From assembly GCA_029258695.1 (NCBI GenBank), contig JARIBR010000182.1, forward strand, positions 1 through 8,531: a DNA stretch of 8,531 nucleotides. The letters are read 5' to 3'. Positions within the stretch are counted from its first letter, which is position 1, and each line of letters opens with the position of its first letter. The notes beneath the pieces were generated by a model that saw nothing but the letters and a program-made list of their open reading frames with translations, did no database searches and was not told the origin of the DNA. This document shows positions 1 through 6,043 of the stretch, in pieces. Origin of the DNA: Quadrisphaera sp. (GTDB lineage Bacteria; Actinomycetota; Actinomycetes; Actinomycetales; Quadrisphaeraceae). Position numbers and translations under genes: made by a program.

Positions 1-42
1 CCGCGTCACCTCGGGGCTTCCCGTGGTGCCACGGTGGTGGGC

Positions 43-912
43 ATGACCCTGTGGACCTGCGCGACCTGCGGCATCGAGCACCCCGACACCGACGCCCCTC
101 CGCGCTCGTGCGCGATCTGCTCCGACGAGCGCCAGTGGGTGCCACCGGACGGGCAGCGCTGGACCACGCAGGACCAGATGGCCGCCGAGGGTCGTGCCGT
201 GGTCGTCACCGACCTGGAGGCGGACCTGTTCGCCATCGAGGTCTCCCCGCGGGTGGGCATCGGCCACCGCTCCCTGCTGGTGCGTACCCCTGGCGGCAAC
301 CTGCTGTGGGACCCGCCGGGCTACCTGGACGACGCCGGCGTCGCCGCGGTGCGCGACCTGGAGGGGATAGCGGTGATCGCTTCGAGCCACCCGCACCTGA
401 CCGGGGCGTCGATCCGGTGGAGCCACGCCTTCGGCGCGGTCCCCGTGCTGGTCGCCGCCGAGGACGCCGCGTGGGTGCGGCGCCCGGACCCCGTCGTCGA
501 GCTGTGGTCGGGTGTCACGGAGGTGCTGCCCGGGCTGACGCTGGTGCCGTGCGGCGGGCACTTCGCCGGCAGCGCCGTGGCCCACTGGGCGGCCGGCGCC
601 GAGGGCCGGGGCGCTCTGCTCACCGGGGACACGATCATGGTCGGCGGTGACGGGGCCTCGGCGAGCGTGATGCGGAGCTACGTCAACGACATCCCGCTGC
701 CCGAGCGAGCGGTGCGGCGCATCCTGTCCGCCGTCGCGCCCTACCCGTACGACCGGTTGCACGGGGGCTTCTCGAGCATCGCGTCCGGGGCCCGGGAGAT
801 CGTGGAGACGACGCTGGAGCGCTACGTCGCCTGGCTGCGCGGTGACGTCGACGAGGACGTGGTCGGCAGGGCGCCCCGGGATGAGCCGCCCGGCGACCAG
901 GTGCCGGCGTGA
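43..912 (+). CDS. MBL-fold metallo-hydrolase-like protein with N-terminal zinc ribbon
   Basis: Predicted cytosolic protein of 289 residues with no signal peptide or membrane segment. Residues 6-26 form a small zinc ribbon (C6-x2-C9 ... C23-x2-C26). Residues ~50-265 look like a metallo-beta-lactamase fold: SSHPHLTG at 114-121 replaces the usual HxHxDH, GGHFAGS with H173 is the third-motif histidine, LLTGDT gives D196, and H240 lies in DRLHGG. The fold and the H116/H118/H173/D196/H240 set suggest a metal-dependent hydrolase, but the Asp-His pair of motif 1 is absent, so a full binuclear site is doubtful. From memory, actinobacterial relatives with the same zinc ribbon share this variant, so it is probably a subfamily trait. 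The substrate is unknown. I chose ATG 43 because GGTGGTGG lies just upstream; a GTG at 34 in the same frame would add three residues. The gene stands alone and its stop codon sits inside a hairpin. Confidence 0.85.
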   Translation: MTLWTCATCGIEHPDTDAPPRSCAICSDERQWVPPDGQRWTTQDQMAAEGRAVVVTDLEADLFAIEVSPRVGIGHRSLLVRTPGGNLLWDPPGYLDDAGVAAVRDLEGIAVIASSHPHLTGASIRWSHAFGAVPVLVAAEDAAWVRRPDPVVELWSGVTEVLPGLTLVPCGGHFAGSAVAHWAAGAEGRGALLTGDTIMVGGDGASASVMRSYVNDIPLPERAVRRILSAVAPYPYDRLHGGFSSIASGAREIVETTLERYVAWLRGDVDEDVVGRAPRDEPPGDQVPA

Positions 913-937
913 GGCGCCCGCGCTGCAGCGCCGTCAC
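909..937 (+). terminator. Candidate terminator hairpin containing the MBL gene stop
   Basis: GTGAGGCGC (909-917) can pair with GCGCC-G-TCAC (928-937), giving nine base pairs with one bulged G (933) and a ten-base loop. The TGA stop (910-912) lies in the left arm. No T-run follows, which is common for actinobacterial terminators. The call rests on the structure alone. Confidence 0.4.
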
Positions 938-1005
938 GGGAGCACGCGGCTGCCTGGCGCCGACCGGGTGCGTGCCTGTGCGGGCATCGTCGCGTGGAGG
1001 AGGAC

Positions 1006-1080
1006 GTGCACCGGGTCGTCGTCGGGGTGATGGTGCGCGCAGGCCGCGCGCTGATGGTCCACCGCTCACCCGGGGGCCGC
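1006..1080 (+). pseudogene. Truncated Nudix hydrolase gene, N-terminal stub only
   Basis: A GTG start at 1006 is preceded by a strong ribosome binding site, GGAGGAGG (996-1003). The first ~25 codons read like the first beta-strands of a Nudix hydrolase: VHRVVVGVMVRAGR then ALMVHRSPGGR, matching the family opening in which a hydrophobic strand, a D/G-R turn and LLVxR precede the Nudix box. After codon 25 the likeness stops abruptly. The frame runs on only to a TGA at 1171-1173 through sequence that is the antisense of the neighbouring VOC gene's tail. There is no Nudix box (GX5EX7REUXEEXGU), so no active enzyme can be made. I infer a deletion or rearrangement that removed the rest of the gene and joined it to the 3' end of the opposing VOC gene. 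The identification depends on a short match, but the ribosome binding site and start position support it. Confidence 0.6.
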
Positions 1081-1108
1081 TCGGCCTGCCGCCCGCTCGG
1101 CTGTCGGA

Positions 1109-1430
1109 GCCGTCCTCGGGGCGGTCGGCGAGGACACCCTCCAGCATCCCCGTCGCCTGGCCGATCTCGATGAGGTAGCCGTCCGGGTCGCGGAGGTAGC
1201 AGCGCAGCTCCGCCGTGCGGTCCAGCGGCTCCGTGAGGAGCTCGGCCCCCTTCGCCGTGGCCTCTGCGGAGAACTTCTCGACGTCGCCGACCTGTTCGTC
1301 GAGGAAGCCGGAGAGCGGTCCGTCCGTCGTCGGCGTCGGGCTTCCGCGAGCGCGCGACGTCCGCCACGGTGATGGAGTGCGTCGGCAGCAGCCCGTCCTC
1401 CGGAGCCGTGAGTTCCTTCCGGACGACCAT
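1109..1430 (-). pseudogene. Frameshifted, internally deleted VOC (glyoxalase/dioxygenase superfamily) gene
   Basis: The start ATG (1430-1428) has a GAGAGG ribosome binding site and opens with a recognisable VOC N-terminus: MVVRKELTAPEDGLL, then THSITVADVARSR with the first-module metal-site His. At about 1341-1346 the reading frame is lost. The rest of the domain continues in another frame: PLSGFLDEQVGDVEKF, then ELLTEPLDRTAELRCY, LRDPDGYLIEIGQATGMLEG and LADRPEDG, ending near 1109. This includes the C-terminal module with its final metal-ligand Glu (LIEIG). Intact relatives are about 150-160 residues long; here about 45 residues between the first strand and the second half are missing, including the FYxxVLG helix and the following strands. 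The normal stop is also gone, because the frame stays open into unrelated sequence. I infer a dead gene. A programmed frameshift is unlikely because structural core is missing. Confidence 0.8.
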
Positions 1431-1479
1431 GTGAGGTCCTCTCGACGGGTGTGGCCGGCGTCAGGCGGCACCGCTCACG

Positions 1480-1508
1480 AGGGTAGGTCCGTCACCGTCG
1501 CGGCTCCA
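1480..1508 (-). promoter_or_regulatory. Possible promoter of the VOC pseudogene
   Basis: Read on the minus strand, TGGAGC (1508-1503) and TACCCT (1485-1480) are separated by 17 bases. The -10 fits the loose actinobacterial TANNNT pattern, while the -35 is poor. Transcription would begin about 40 bases before the ATG at 1430. The rest of 1431-1580 contains nothing else I recognise except the interrupted palindrome CGCTCG-A-CGAGCG (1514-1526). Confidence 0.22.
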
Positions 1509-1580
1509 GTCGTCGCTCGACGAGCGCGTGACCTTCGGCGGGGGCTGGTGACCGTGCAGAACCTCGCAGCGTCACCAGGC

Positions 1581-1610
1581 TTCACACAACGGACATCTGG
1601 CCACTACGGT
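1581..1610 (+). promoter_or_regulatory. Candidate promoter for the secreted C15-like gene
   Basis: TTCACA (1581-1586) differs from the -35 consensus TTGACA at one base. It is followed after 18 bases by TACGGT (1605-1610), which fits TANNNT. It points toward the gene starting at 1688 and would give a leader of about 70 bases. Confidence 0.4.
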
Positions 1611-1687
1611 GAGCCGCGACGGGCAATGACGCTCCGTCACGAGTGGGTCGCGGGCGCGGCGTGCTCGAGAACTTCGTGGAGGTCACC

Positions 1688-3052
1688 ATGACCCAGGCAC
1701 AGCGATCCGTCCGTAGCGTGAGGCGAGCGGGTCTCGGCGCCGCGGCCCTCTGCGCCGTCGTCCTGTCCTCCGCCCTGACCTCGGCGGCGTCGAACGAGCC
1801 GGTGGACCCGGGGGCGACGGACGGTCCCGCCTCGCACGACGCACCGTGCCTGACGCGCGAGGCGGTGCTCACCGTCGAGGAGGAGCGCATCGGCCAGCCC
1901 CTGGTCGAGGGGGGTGAGTCCGCGTCCCAGCAGTTCCTGCGCGCCGCGGGCTTCGAGGAGACGGTGGAGCGGTTCGCCGCGGACCTCTGCGCGACGCAGA
2001 GCGTCACCGAGGCGGAGGAGCTCGTCGACCGGCACGGCCAGGCGCTGTGGGAGCTCGCGGTGGCCCGCGCCCAGGGCCGGCACCAGATCGGCTCGATCGA
2101 CCCCTACGACGACCGCCCGCTGTACTGGGCCCGCCTGAGCATGACCCGCGCCGTGCGCCAGTGGCAGGCCCCGGTCGAGGTGACGGGCATCCAGCGCAAC
2201 GCCCTCGTGCGCATCCTCGACCGGGCTTCGCGGGGGATCACCACCATCGACTGGCCGGAGGCGACGCAGGGTCAGAAGCGCGTGATGGTCAGCGGCTTCG
2301 ACACCTACGGCCTCGACTCCAGCCTGCGCAACTCCAACCCCTCCGGCGCCAGCGCCCTGCAGCTCGACGGCACCACCGTCGAGACCGACGCGGGGCCGGT
2401 GACCGTCCAGGCCGTGATGCTCCCCGTGAACTACACCGACTACGATCAGGGCATCGTCGAGGACGCCTTCGGCCAGGTCCTCCGGACCGGGGAGGACCGC
2501 GCCGACCTCATCATGACGATCAGCCAGACCGGCCGCGGCACGATGGACGTCGAGCAGTGGGCGGCCAACGCGCGCGGCGGATTCCCCGACAACAACCGGA
2601 ACATGCAGTTCGGCGCCATCTCGCGGCCCTCGCACTGGCCGCAGCCCTTCGACTCCCCGCAGTGGATCGAGACGACGCTCCCCTACGAGGCGATGATCGC
2701 CGCGGGGACCGGGCCCTGGCCCGTGGTCCTCAACGACGGCATCTGCGAGTGGCCGGCCGGCACGTACCCCTCGCCCTCCGCGGTGCGGTGCCAGGACGAC
2801 CCGTCGCAGGGGTCCACCGCCGCGTCCGGCCCGGGCGGGAGCTACCTGTCCAACGAGAGCATGTACCGCTCGAACCGGCTGCGTCAGGGCCTGCAGGCGT
2901 GGGACGTGCCCGGTGGGCACCTGCACGTCTCCGCGCTGGTCTACCCCGAGGACCTCTCGGTGCTGACCAGCCCGGAGTTCGAGGCCGACCGCAAGGCCGT
3001 GGTCGACCAGACCGTGGCGCTCGTGCGGGCCGCTGGCGCCGCCGCCCCGTGA
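1688..3052 (+). CDS. Secreted protein with pyroglutamyl-peptidase I-like (C15) domain; catalytic Cys apparently Ser
   Basis: 454 residues. Residues 1-34 are a Sec signal peptide (R-rich n-region to R13, hydrophobic 14-30, SAA before the likely cleavage site at 33/34), so the protein is exported. Residues ~50-195 are a helical region I do not recognise. Residues ~197-440 resemble pyroglutamyl peptidase I: RVMVSGFDTYG then NPSGASAL, VMLPVNYTDYD, an ISQTGRGTMDVEQWAANARG segment with E289 at the catalytic Glu position, YLSNESMYRSN at the nucleophile loop, and GGHLHVSALVYP with H413 at the catalytic His position. In true C15 enzymes the nucleophile loop ends in Cys-Asn; here it reads Ser395-Asn396, so classic cysteine-peptidase activity is doubtful. 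The four mature cysteines (C54, C101, C353, C368) lie elsewhere and may form disulfides. The canonical enzymes are cytosolic and about 215 residues, so export and the N-terminal extension are also atypical. ATG 1688 is preferred over upstream in-frame starts because GGAGGT (1678-1683) precedes it and the signal peptide begins there. Confidence 0.75.
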   Translation: MTQAQRSVRSVRRAGLGAAALCAVVLSSALTSAASNEPVDPGATDGPASHDAPCLTREAVLTVEEERIGQPLVEGGESASQQFLRAAGFEETVERFAADLCATQSVTEAEELVDRHGQALWELAVARAQGRHQIGSIDPYDDRPLYWARLSMTRAVRQWQAPVEVTGIQRNALVRILDRASRGITTIDWPEATQGQKRVMVSGFDTYGLDSSLRNSNPSGASALQLDGTTVETDAGPVTVQAVMLPVNYTDYDQGIVEDAFGQVLRTGEDRADLIMTISQTGRGTMDVEQWAANARGGFPDNNRNMQFGAISRPSHWPQPFDSPQWIETTLPYEAMIAAGTGPWPVVLNDGICEWPAGTYPSPSAVRCQDDPSQGSTAASGPGGSYLSNESMYRSNRLRQGLQAWDVPGGHLHVSALVYPEDLSVLTSPEFEADRKAVVDQTVALVRAAGAAAP

Positions 3053-3075
3053 CGTGGGGCGCGGCGGCGTCAGCG
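3031..3075. terminator. Strong bidirectional terminator hairpin between convergent genes
   Basis: An 18-base left arm (3031-3048) pairs with 3056-3075 through 18 base pairs. One is a G-U wobble (3036/3070), and two bases bulge out (3060-3061). The seven-base loop GTGACGT holds the TGA stop (3050-3052) of the C15-like gene. The right arm ends six bases before the stop of the opposing beta-helix gene (3081-3083). The symmetry allows it to work on both strands. There is no T-run. Confidence 0.7.
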
Positions 3076-3080
3076 CCGGC

Positions 3081-4442
3081 TCACTGCTCGTCCGCGCTGG
3101 CGCGCACCACCTCGCGGCCGTGGTGGGAGACGACCTTCACGGCGCCCAGGTCGAGGTCGTCACGGGTGACGCGGATGGCGTCGGAGCGCTCACCCTCGGC
3201 CCGCACGTCGCCGGCGACGCTGAGGGAGGGGGGGTCGCCCTCCACGTCGAGCGTGGTGATGTCGGCGCCGACGCTGACGATCGACCCGCCCACCTCCAGC
3301 GACCCGACCTTCCCGGTGGGCTGGATGCTGATGGCCTCCGCCGCGAGCGTCATCTGGACCCCGCGCACCAGGCTCTGCCCCGTGCCGCCCCGGGTGCTCA
3401 CGTCACCGCCCACCACCAGGCGCGGGAGCTCCCTGCTCACCTGGATGCCGATGGAGCCGTCGCCGTGCGTGGCGATCGTGGTGAACGAGGCCGACTGCAG
3501 CGTGCCGTCGTAGACGTTGAAGCCGCGGGCACCGATGCCGAAGGTCTGGACCGGGGCCCTGACGTCGAGGGTGCCGAGGTCCCCGAAGTTGACGAAGCCG
3601 ATGCCGCTGGGCCCCCGAGAGGTCACCGTGGCGTGCGTCGTCCACCGGGCCACGTCGCCCCAGTTGTCGAGCACCATGTCGTTGGGGCCGTACGTGGTCG
3701 TCGTGCCCGTGTTGACCACCTCCGTGACCGTGGCGCCGGAGACGACGAACACCCCGCCGCTGATGAGGTCCGCGGCGCCGTCGGCGATGCCGCCGTCGGC
3801 GAAGACGTCGCCGGTCTCGAGCACGGAGACCTCCACCCTGCCGCCGTCGCCGATCCCGTCCTCGTCGCCGTGCCCCGCGACGAAGATCCCCGAGCCCCGC
3901 ACCGGGGAGCTCTCGCTCCCGGCGCTCAGCCCCTTCAGCTCGGCGCTGATGACGACGCCGGCGTCCGCCTGCCGGTTCCACAGGGTGAAGGCGCCCTGCA
4001 GCGTGTCCACGCCGAAGCCGTGCGGGCGGTCGAAGCGTCCGCGCACGTCGGCCTGCATGACGTGCAGGCCGTCGACGACCACGCGCCCGGCGCGCACGGC
4101 GTCCTCGGCGCGCAGGTACACCTGGCCGGTCGCTCGGACCGAGCGCAGCGTGAGGGTCCCGAGGTCGGAGACCCTGGTGTCGTTGAGGATCGCCACCTCG
4201 GTGTCCCTGGTGACGACGGTGACGTCCTCGAGCGTGTTGTCACGGGTCAGGCGCACGCCCTTCGCGCTGAACCGCAGCTCGCCACCGCGCAGGTGGGTCC
4301 CCGGCGGCAGCGTCACGGACGGTCCTCCCGAGATGGTCCCGCTCACCTCGATGCGCTCCGCCGAGTCCTCCACGGCCTGGGCGAGCTCGGCGGCGGTGGA
4401 GACGACGCGAAAGCCGTCCGGGCTCTGGGTGTCGTCGCTCAT
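3081..4442 (-). CDS. Uncharacterised right-handed beta-helix-like protein
   Basis: 453 residues, no signal peptide or membrane segment, predicted cytosolic. The start resembles the opening of pectate-lyase-type beta-helices (VSTAAELAQAVED, then IEVSGTISGGPSVTLPPGTHLRG, residues 14-52). Nearly the whole remaining chain is short beta-strand/turn units with hydrophobic residues every second position and Gly/Asn/Asp turns, for example LGTLTLRSVRATGQVYL (94-110), DLISGGVFVVSGATVTEVV (225-243), GPSGIGFVNFGDLGTLDV (277-294) and SLEVGGSIVSVGADITTLDV (381-400). I see no pectate-lyase or glycosidase catalytic signature, although conserved-looking aromatic/Asn patches occur at TLQGAFTLWNRQAD (147-160) and YGPNDMVLDNWG (251-262). 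From memory, similar proteins annotated hypothetical occur in other actinobacteria; I know no function. The ATG at 4442 has a GAGGAG ribosome binding site five bases upstream; an upstream in-frame ATG at 4487 lacks support. It is divergent from the P450 gene and convergent with the C15-like gene. Confidence 0.8.
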   Translation of the reverse strand: MSDDTQSPDGFRVVSTAAELAQAVEDSAERIEVSGTISGGPSVTLPPGTHLRGGELRFSAKGVRLTRDNTLEDVTVVTRDTEVAILNDTRVSDLGTLTLRSVRATGQVYLRAEDAVRAGRVVVDGLHVMQADVRGRFDRPHGFGVDTLQGAFTLWNRQADAGVVISAELKGLSAGSESSPVRGSGIFVAGHGDEDGIGDGGRVEVSVLETGDVFADGGIADGAADLISGGVFVVSGATVTEVVNTGTTTTYGPNDMVLDNWGDVARWTTHATVTSRGPSGIGFVNFGDLGTLDVRAPVQTFGIGARGFNVYDGTLQSASFTTIATHGDGSIGIQVSRELPRLVVGGDVSTRGGTGQSLVRGVQMTLAAEAISIQPTGKVGSLEVGGSIVSVGADITTLDVEGDPPSLSVAGDVRAEGERSDAIRVTRDDLDLGAVKVVSHHGREVVRASADEQ

Positions 4443-4560
4443 GGGTCTCCTCGGGGACGTGGCGGGTCGGGCTCTGCATGCTGCCACCGGAGCCCGGCGA
4501 CGGCAGATCCGCTCGCGGCCTCGCAGCGGCGCCCGGAGGAGCGACCGTGCAGGACGCGTC

Positions 4561-4611
4561 CGCTCGAGCGCGACGGGTCAGACCTCGAGCGCGGTGCCCT
4601 CGATCGCTCGG
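4561..4611. repeat. Cluster of short CTCGAGCGCG / CGCTCGG boxes
   Basis: CTCGAGCGCG occurs at 4563-4572 and 4584-4593, 21 bases apart (about two helical turns). The first copy is also part of the palindrome CGCTCGAGCG (4561-4570). A degenerate third box, CTCGATCGCTCGG, follows at 4599-4611. They lie midway between the divergent beta-helix and P450 genes, where regulator sites would be expected. Such words are not rare in GC-rich DNA, so function is inferred from clustering and spacing only. Confidence 0.4.
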
Positions 4612-4629
4612 CCAAGGGTGCGGCGGGTG

Positions 4630-4653
4630 CCGAGCGCCGACGCTCGGTAACGT
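4630..4653 (+). promoter_or_regulatory. Inverted repeat and possible -10 upstream of the P450 gene
   Basis: CCGAGCG-CCGA-CGCTCGG (4630-4647) is a perfect seven-base inverted repeat with a four-base spacer. It is directly followed by TAACGT (4648-4653), which fits the actinobacterial -10 pattern TANNNT. An operator inside the promoter spacer is the arrangement used by many dimeric repressors or MerR-type activators. I see no good -35. The ATG is about 54 bases downstream of the -10. Confidence 0.4.
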
Positions 4654-4706
4654 CGCGTCCGTCCCTTCCGCCCGGAGGGTGACGTGCACGGTGAGAGGCG
4701 ACGACG

Positions 4707-5915
4707 ATGACGACGACCCAGCCCGAGGTGTTCGCCGGGGACTTCTGGCGCGACCCGTACCCGGCCTACGAGCAGCTGCGCGAGAACGCTCCCGTGGTGG
4801 AGGTGCCCTGGTCCCAGGGCGGGACGTGCTGGCTGATCACGCGGTACGACGACGTGCTGGCGGCCTTCACCGACGAGCGGCTGGTCAAGGACGTCCGCAA
4901 GATCATGCCGCCCGGCTCCGAGGACCCGCGCGGGATCGGCGGGTCGATGATGCTGCTGGTCGACCCGCCGGACCACACCCGGCTCCGCAAGCTCGTGACC
5001 CGCGCCTTCACGGCCAAGCGCATCGCCGCGCTGCGCCCGCGCGTGGAGCAGATCGCCGCCGAGCTGCTCGACGCCGTCGCCGCCCGCGGCCCCGACGAGA
5101 CCGTGGACCTCATCGACGCGTACGCGGTGCCCCTGCCGGTCATGGTCATCTGCGAGCTCATCGGCGTCCCCGAGAGCGACCGGGGGGAGTTCACCGCCTG
5201 GTCGAACGCCATGATCGACGACTCCGACGAGGCTGACACGAACGCCGCGACGCAGGCGATGGGCCAGTACATGGGCTCCCTGCTCGCCGCCAAGGCCGCC
5301 CAGCCCGACGACACCCTGCTCGCCGCGCTGCTCGCCGCCTCGGAGGAGGGGGACCGCCTCTCCCCCGAGGAGGTGGTCTCCATGGGCATCCTGCTCCTGG
5401 TGGCGGGTCACGAGACGTCGGCGAACCTCATCGGCAACGCAGCCCTCGGGCTCCTCACCGACCCCGGCCTGCGCGAGCGCGCCCTCAGCGCGACGTCGAT
5501 GCCCGCCGTGGTCGAGGAGTTCCTGCGCTTCGACGGTCCCGTGCACAACGCGCCGCTGCGGTACGCGGCCACCGACGTGGAGTACGCCGGGACGACCATC
5601 CCCGCGGGCTCGGTGGTGATCCTCTCGATCGGCTCGGCGAACCGCGACCCGGAGCGGTTCGACCGGCCCGACCTCTTCGACGCCGACCGCACCGCGGAGC
5701 GGGGGGTCAGCAGCCTGGCCTTCGGCCACGGCATCCACCACTGCCTCGGCGCCGGGCTGGCCCGCCTCGAGGGGGAGGTGGCGCTGACCGCGCTGCTGGA
5801 GCGCTTCCCCGACATGTCGCTCGCGGTGCCGCCGGACACGTTGACGCACCGCCAGTCGACGATCGTGCACGGGCTCAAGGCCCTGCCGGTGCGGCCGGGG
5901 CCCGACGCGGGCTGA
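4707..5915 (+). CDS. Cytochrome P450 (soluble bacterial class)
   Basis: A heme-thiolate monooxygenase of 402 residues, the normal length for soluble bacterial P450s, with no membrane anchor. Visible landmarks in order: the C-helix DHTRLR (89-94), whose His/Arg contact heme propionate; the I-helix oxygen-activation motif AGHETS (233-238); the K-helix ExxR (E271-R274); and the heme-binding loop FGHGIHHCLGAG (339-350) with axial ligand Cys346. The sequence looks intact and catalytically complete. Overall style (MLLVDPPDHTRLRKLV, LLLVAGHETSANLI) is like actinobacterial CYP105/CYP107-type enzymes acting on secondary metabolites or xenobiotics, but I cannot name the family or substrate. No ferredoxin or reductase is encoded in the window, so electrons must come from elsewhere. 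The ATG has GAGAGG (4693-4698) eight bases upstream. The divergent region shared with the beta-helix gene carries candidate operators. A tandem repeat begins at its stop codon. Confidence 0.95.
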   Translation: MTTTQPEVFAGDFWRDPYPAYEQLRENAPVVEVPWSQGGTCWLITRYDDVLAAFTDERLVKDVRKIMPPGSEDPRGIGGSMMLLVDPPDHTRLRKLVTRAFTAKRIAALRPRVEQIAAELLDAVAARGPDETVDLIDAYAVPLPVMVICELIGVPESDRGEFTAWSNAMIDDSDEADTNAATQAMGQYMGSLLAAKAAQPDDTLLAALLAASEEGDRLSPEEVVSMGILLLVAGHETSANLIGNAALGLLTDPGLRERALSATSMPAVVEEFLRFDGPVHNAPLRYAATDVEYAGTTIPAGSVVILSIGSANRDPERFDRPDLFDADRTAERGVSSLAFGHGIHHCLGAGLARLEGEVALTALLERFPDMSLAVPPDTLTHRQSTIVHGLKALPVRPGPDAG

Positions 5916-5956
5916 CTCTGGGCTGGCTCTGGGCTGGCTCAGGCTGGCTCGGGCTG
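5909..5956. repeat. Short tandem repeat starting at the P450 stop codon
   Basis: Units run GGGCTGACTCT (5909-5919), GGGCTGGCTCT (5920-5930), GGGCTGGCTC (5931-5940), AGGCTGGCTC (5941-5950), then a partial GGGCTG (5951-5956). The 10-11 base period suggests slippage copies. The first unit contains the TGA stop (5913-5915). No coding role is visible. Confidence 0.85.
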
Positions 5957-5972
5957 AGGATGGCGGCCGCAG

Positions 5973-6028
5973 GGTGACGCGGTCACCGGCGCCGCCTCCT
6001 CGTCCCCACGCCCCGGCCCCGGCCGGGG
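5973..6028 (+). terminator. Two GC-rich inverted repeats downstream of the P450 gene
   Basis: GGTGAC-GCG-GTCACC (5973-5987) is a perfect six-base inverted repeat with a three-base centre. CCCCGGCC-CC-GGCCGGGG (6011-6028) is a perfect eight-base one; in RNA the closing pairs would open to make a usable loop. Either could help end the P450 transcript. The first could instead be a protein-binding palindrome. Confidence 0.4.
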
Positions 6029-6043
6029 AGCCATCGGTCGAGG

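Noticed and set aside
683..1108. Continuation of the VOC reading frame on the minus strand down to 683
   Set aside because: Past PEDG it becomes Arg/Pro-rich sequence, overlaps the 3' end of the MBL gene in antisense, and matches nothing. It is read-through after loss of the VOC stop.
1514..1526. CGCTCG-A-CGAGCG palindrome as a member of the P450-region box family
   Set aside because: It shares the CGCTCG word with 4561-4570, 4641-4647 and 7939-7950, but also occurs beside unrelated genes. In GC-rich DNA this word is common, so I do not link them.
1637..2926. Long open frame antisense to the secreted C15-like gene, and similar long open frames across 2047-3513, 3054-4682 and 4578-6140
   Set aside because: Their translations are low-complexity Arg/Ala/Gly/His-rich without any recognisable domain. 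They mirror real genes on the other frame or strand. Such shadows are expected at this GC content.
4707..5915. P450 and NlpC/P60 as one biosynthetic or transport operon
   Set aside because: They are separated by 257 bases containing several strong hairpins and have unrelated functions.
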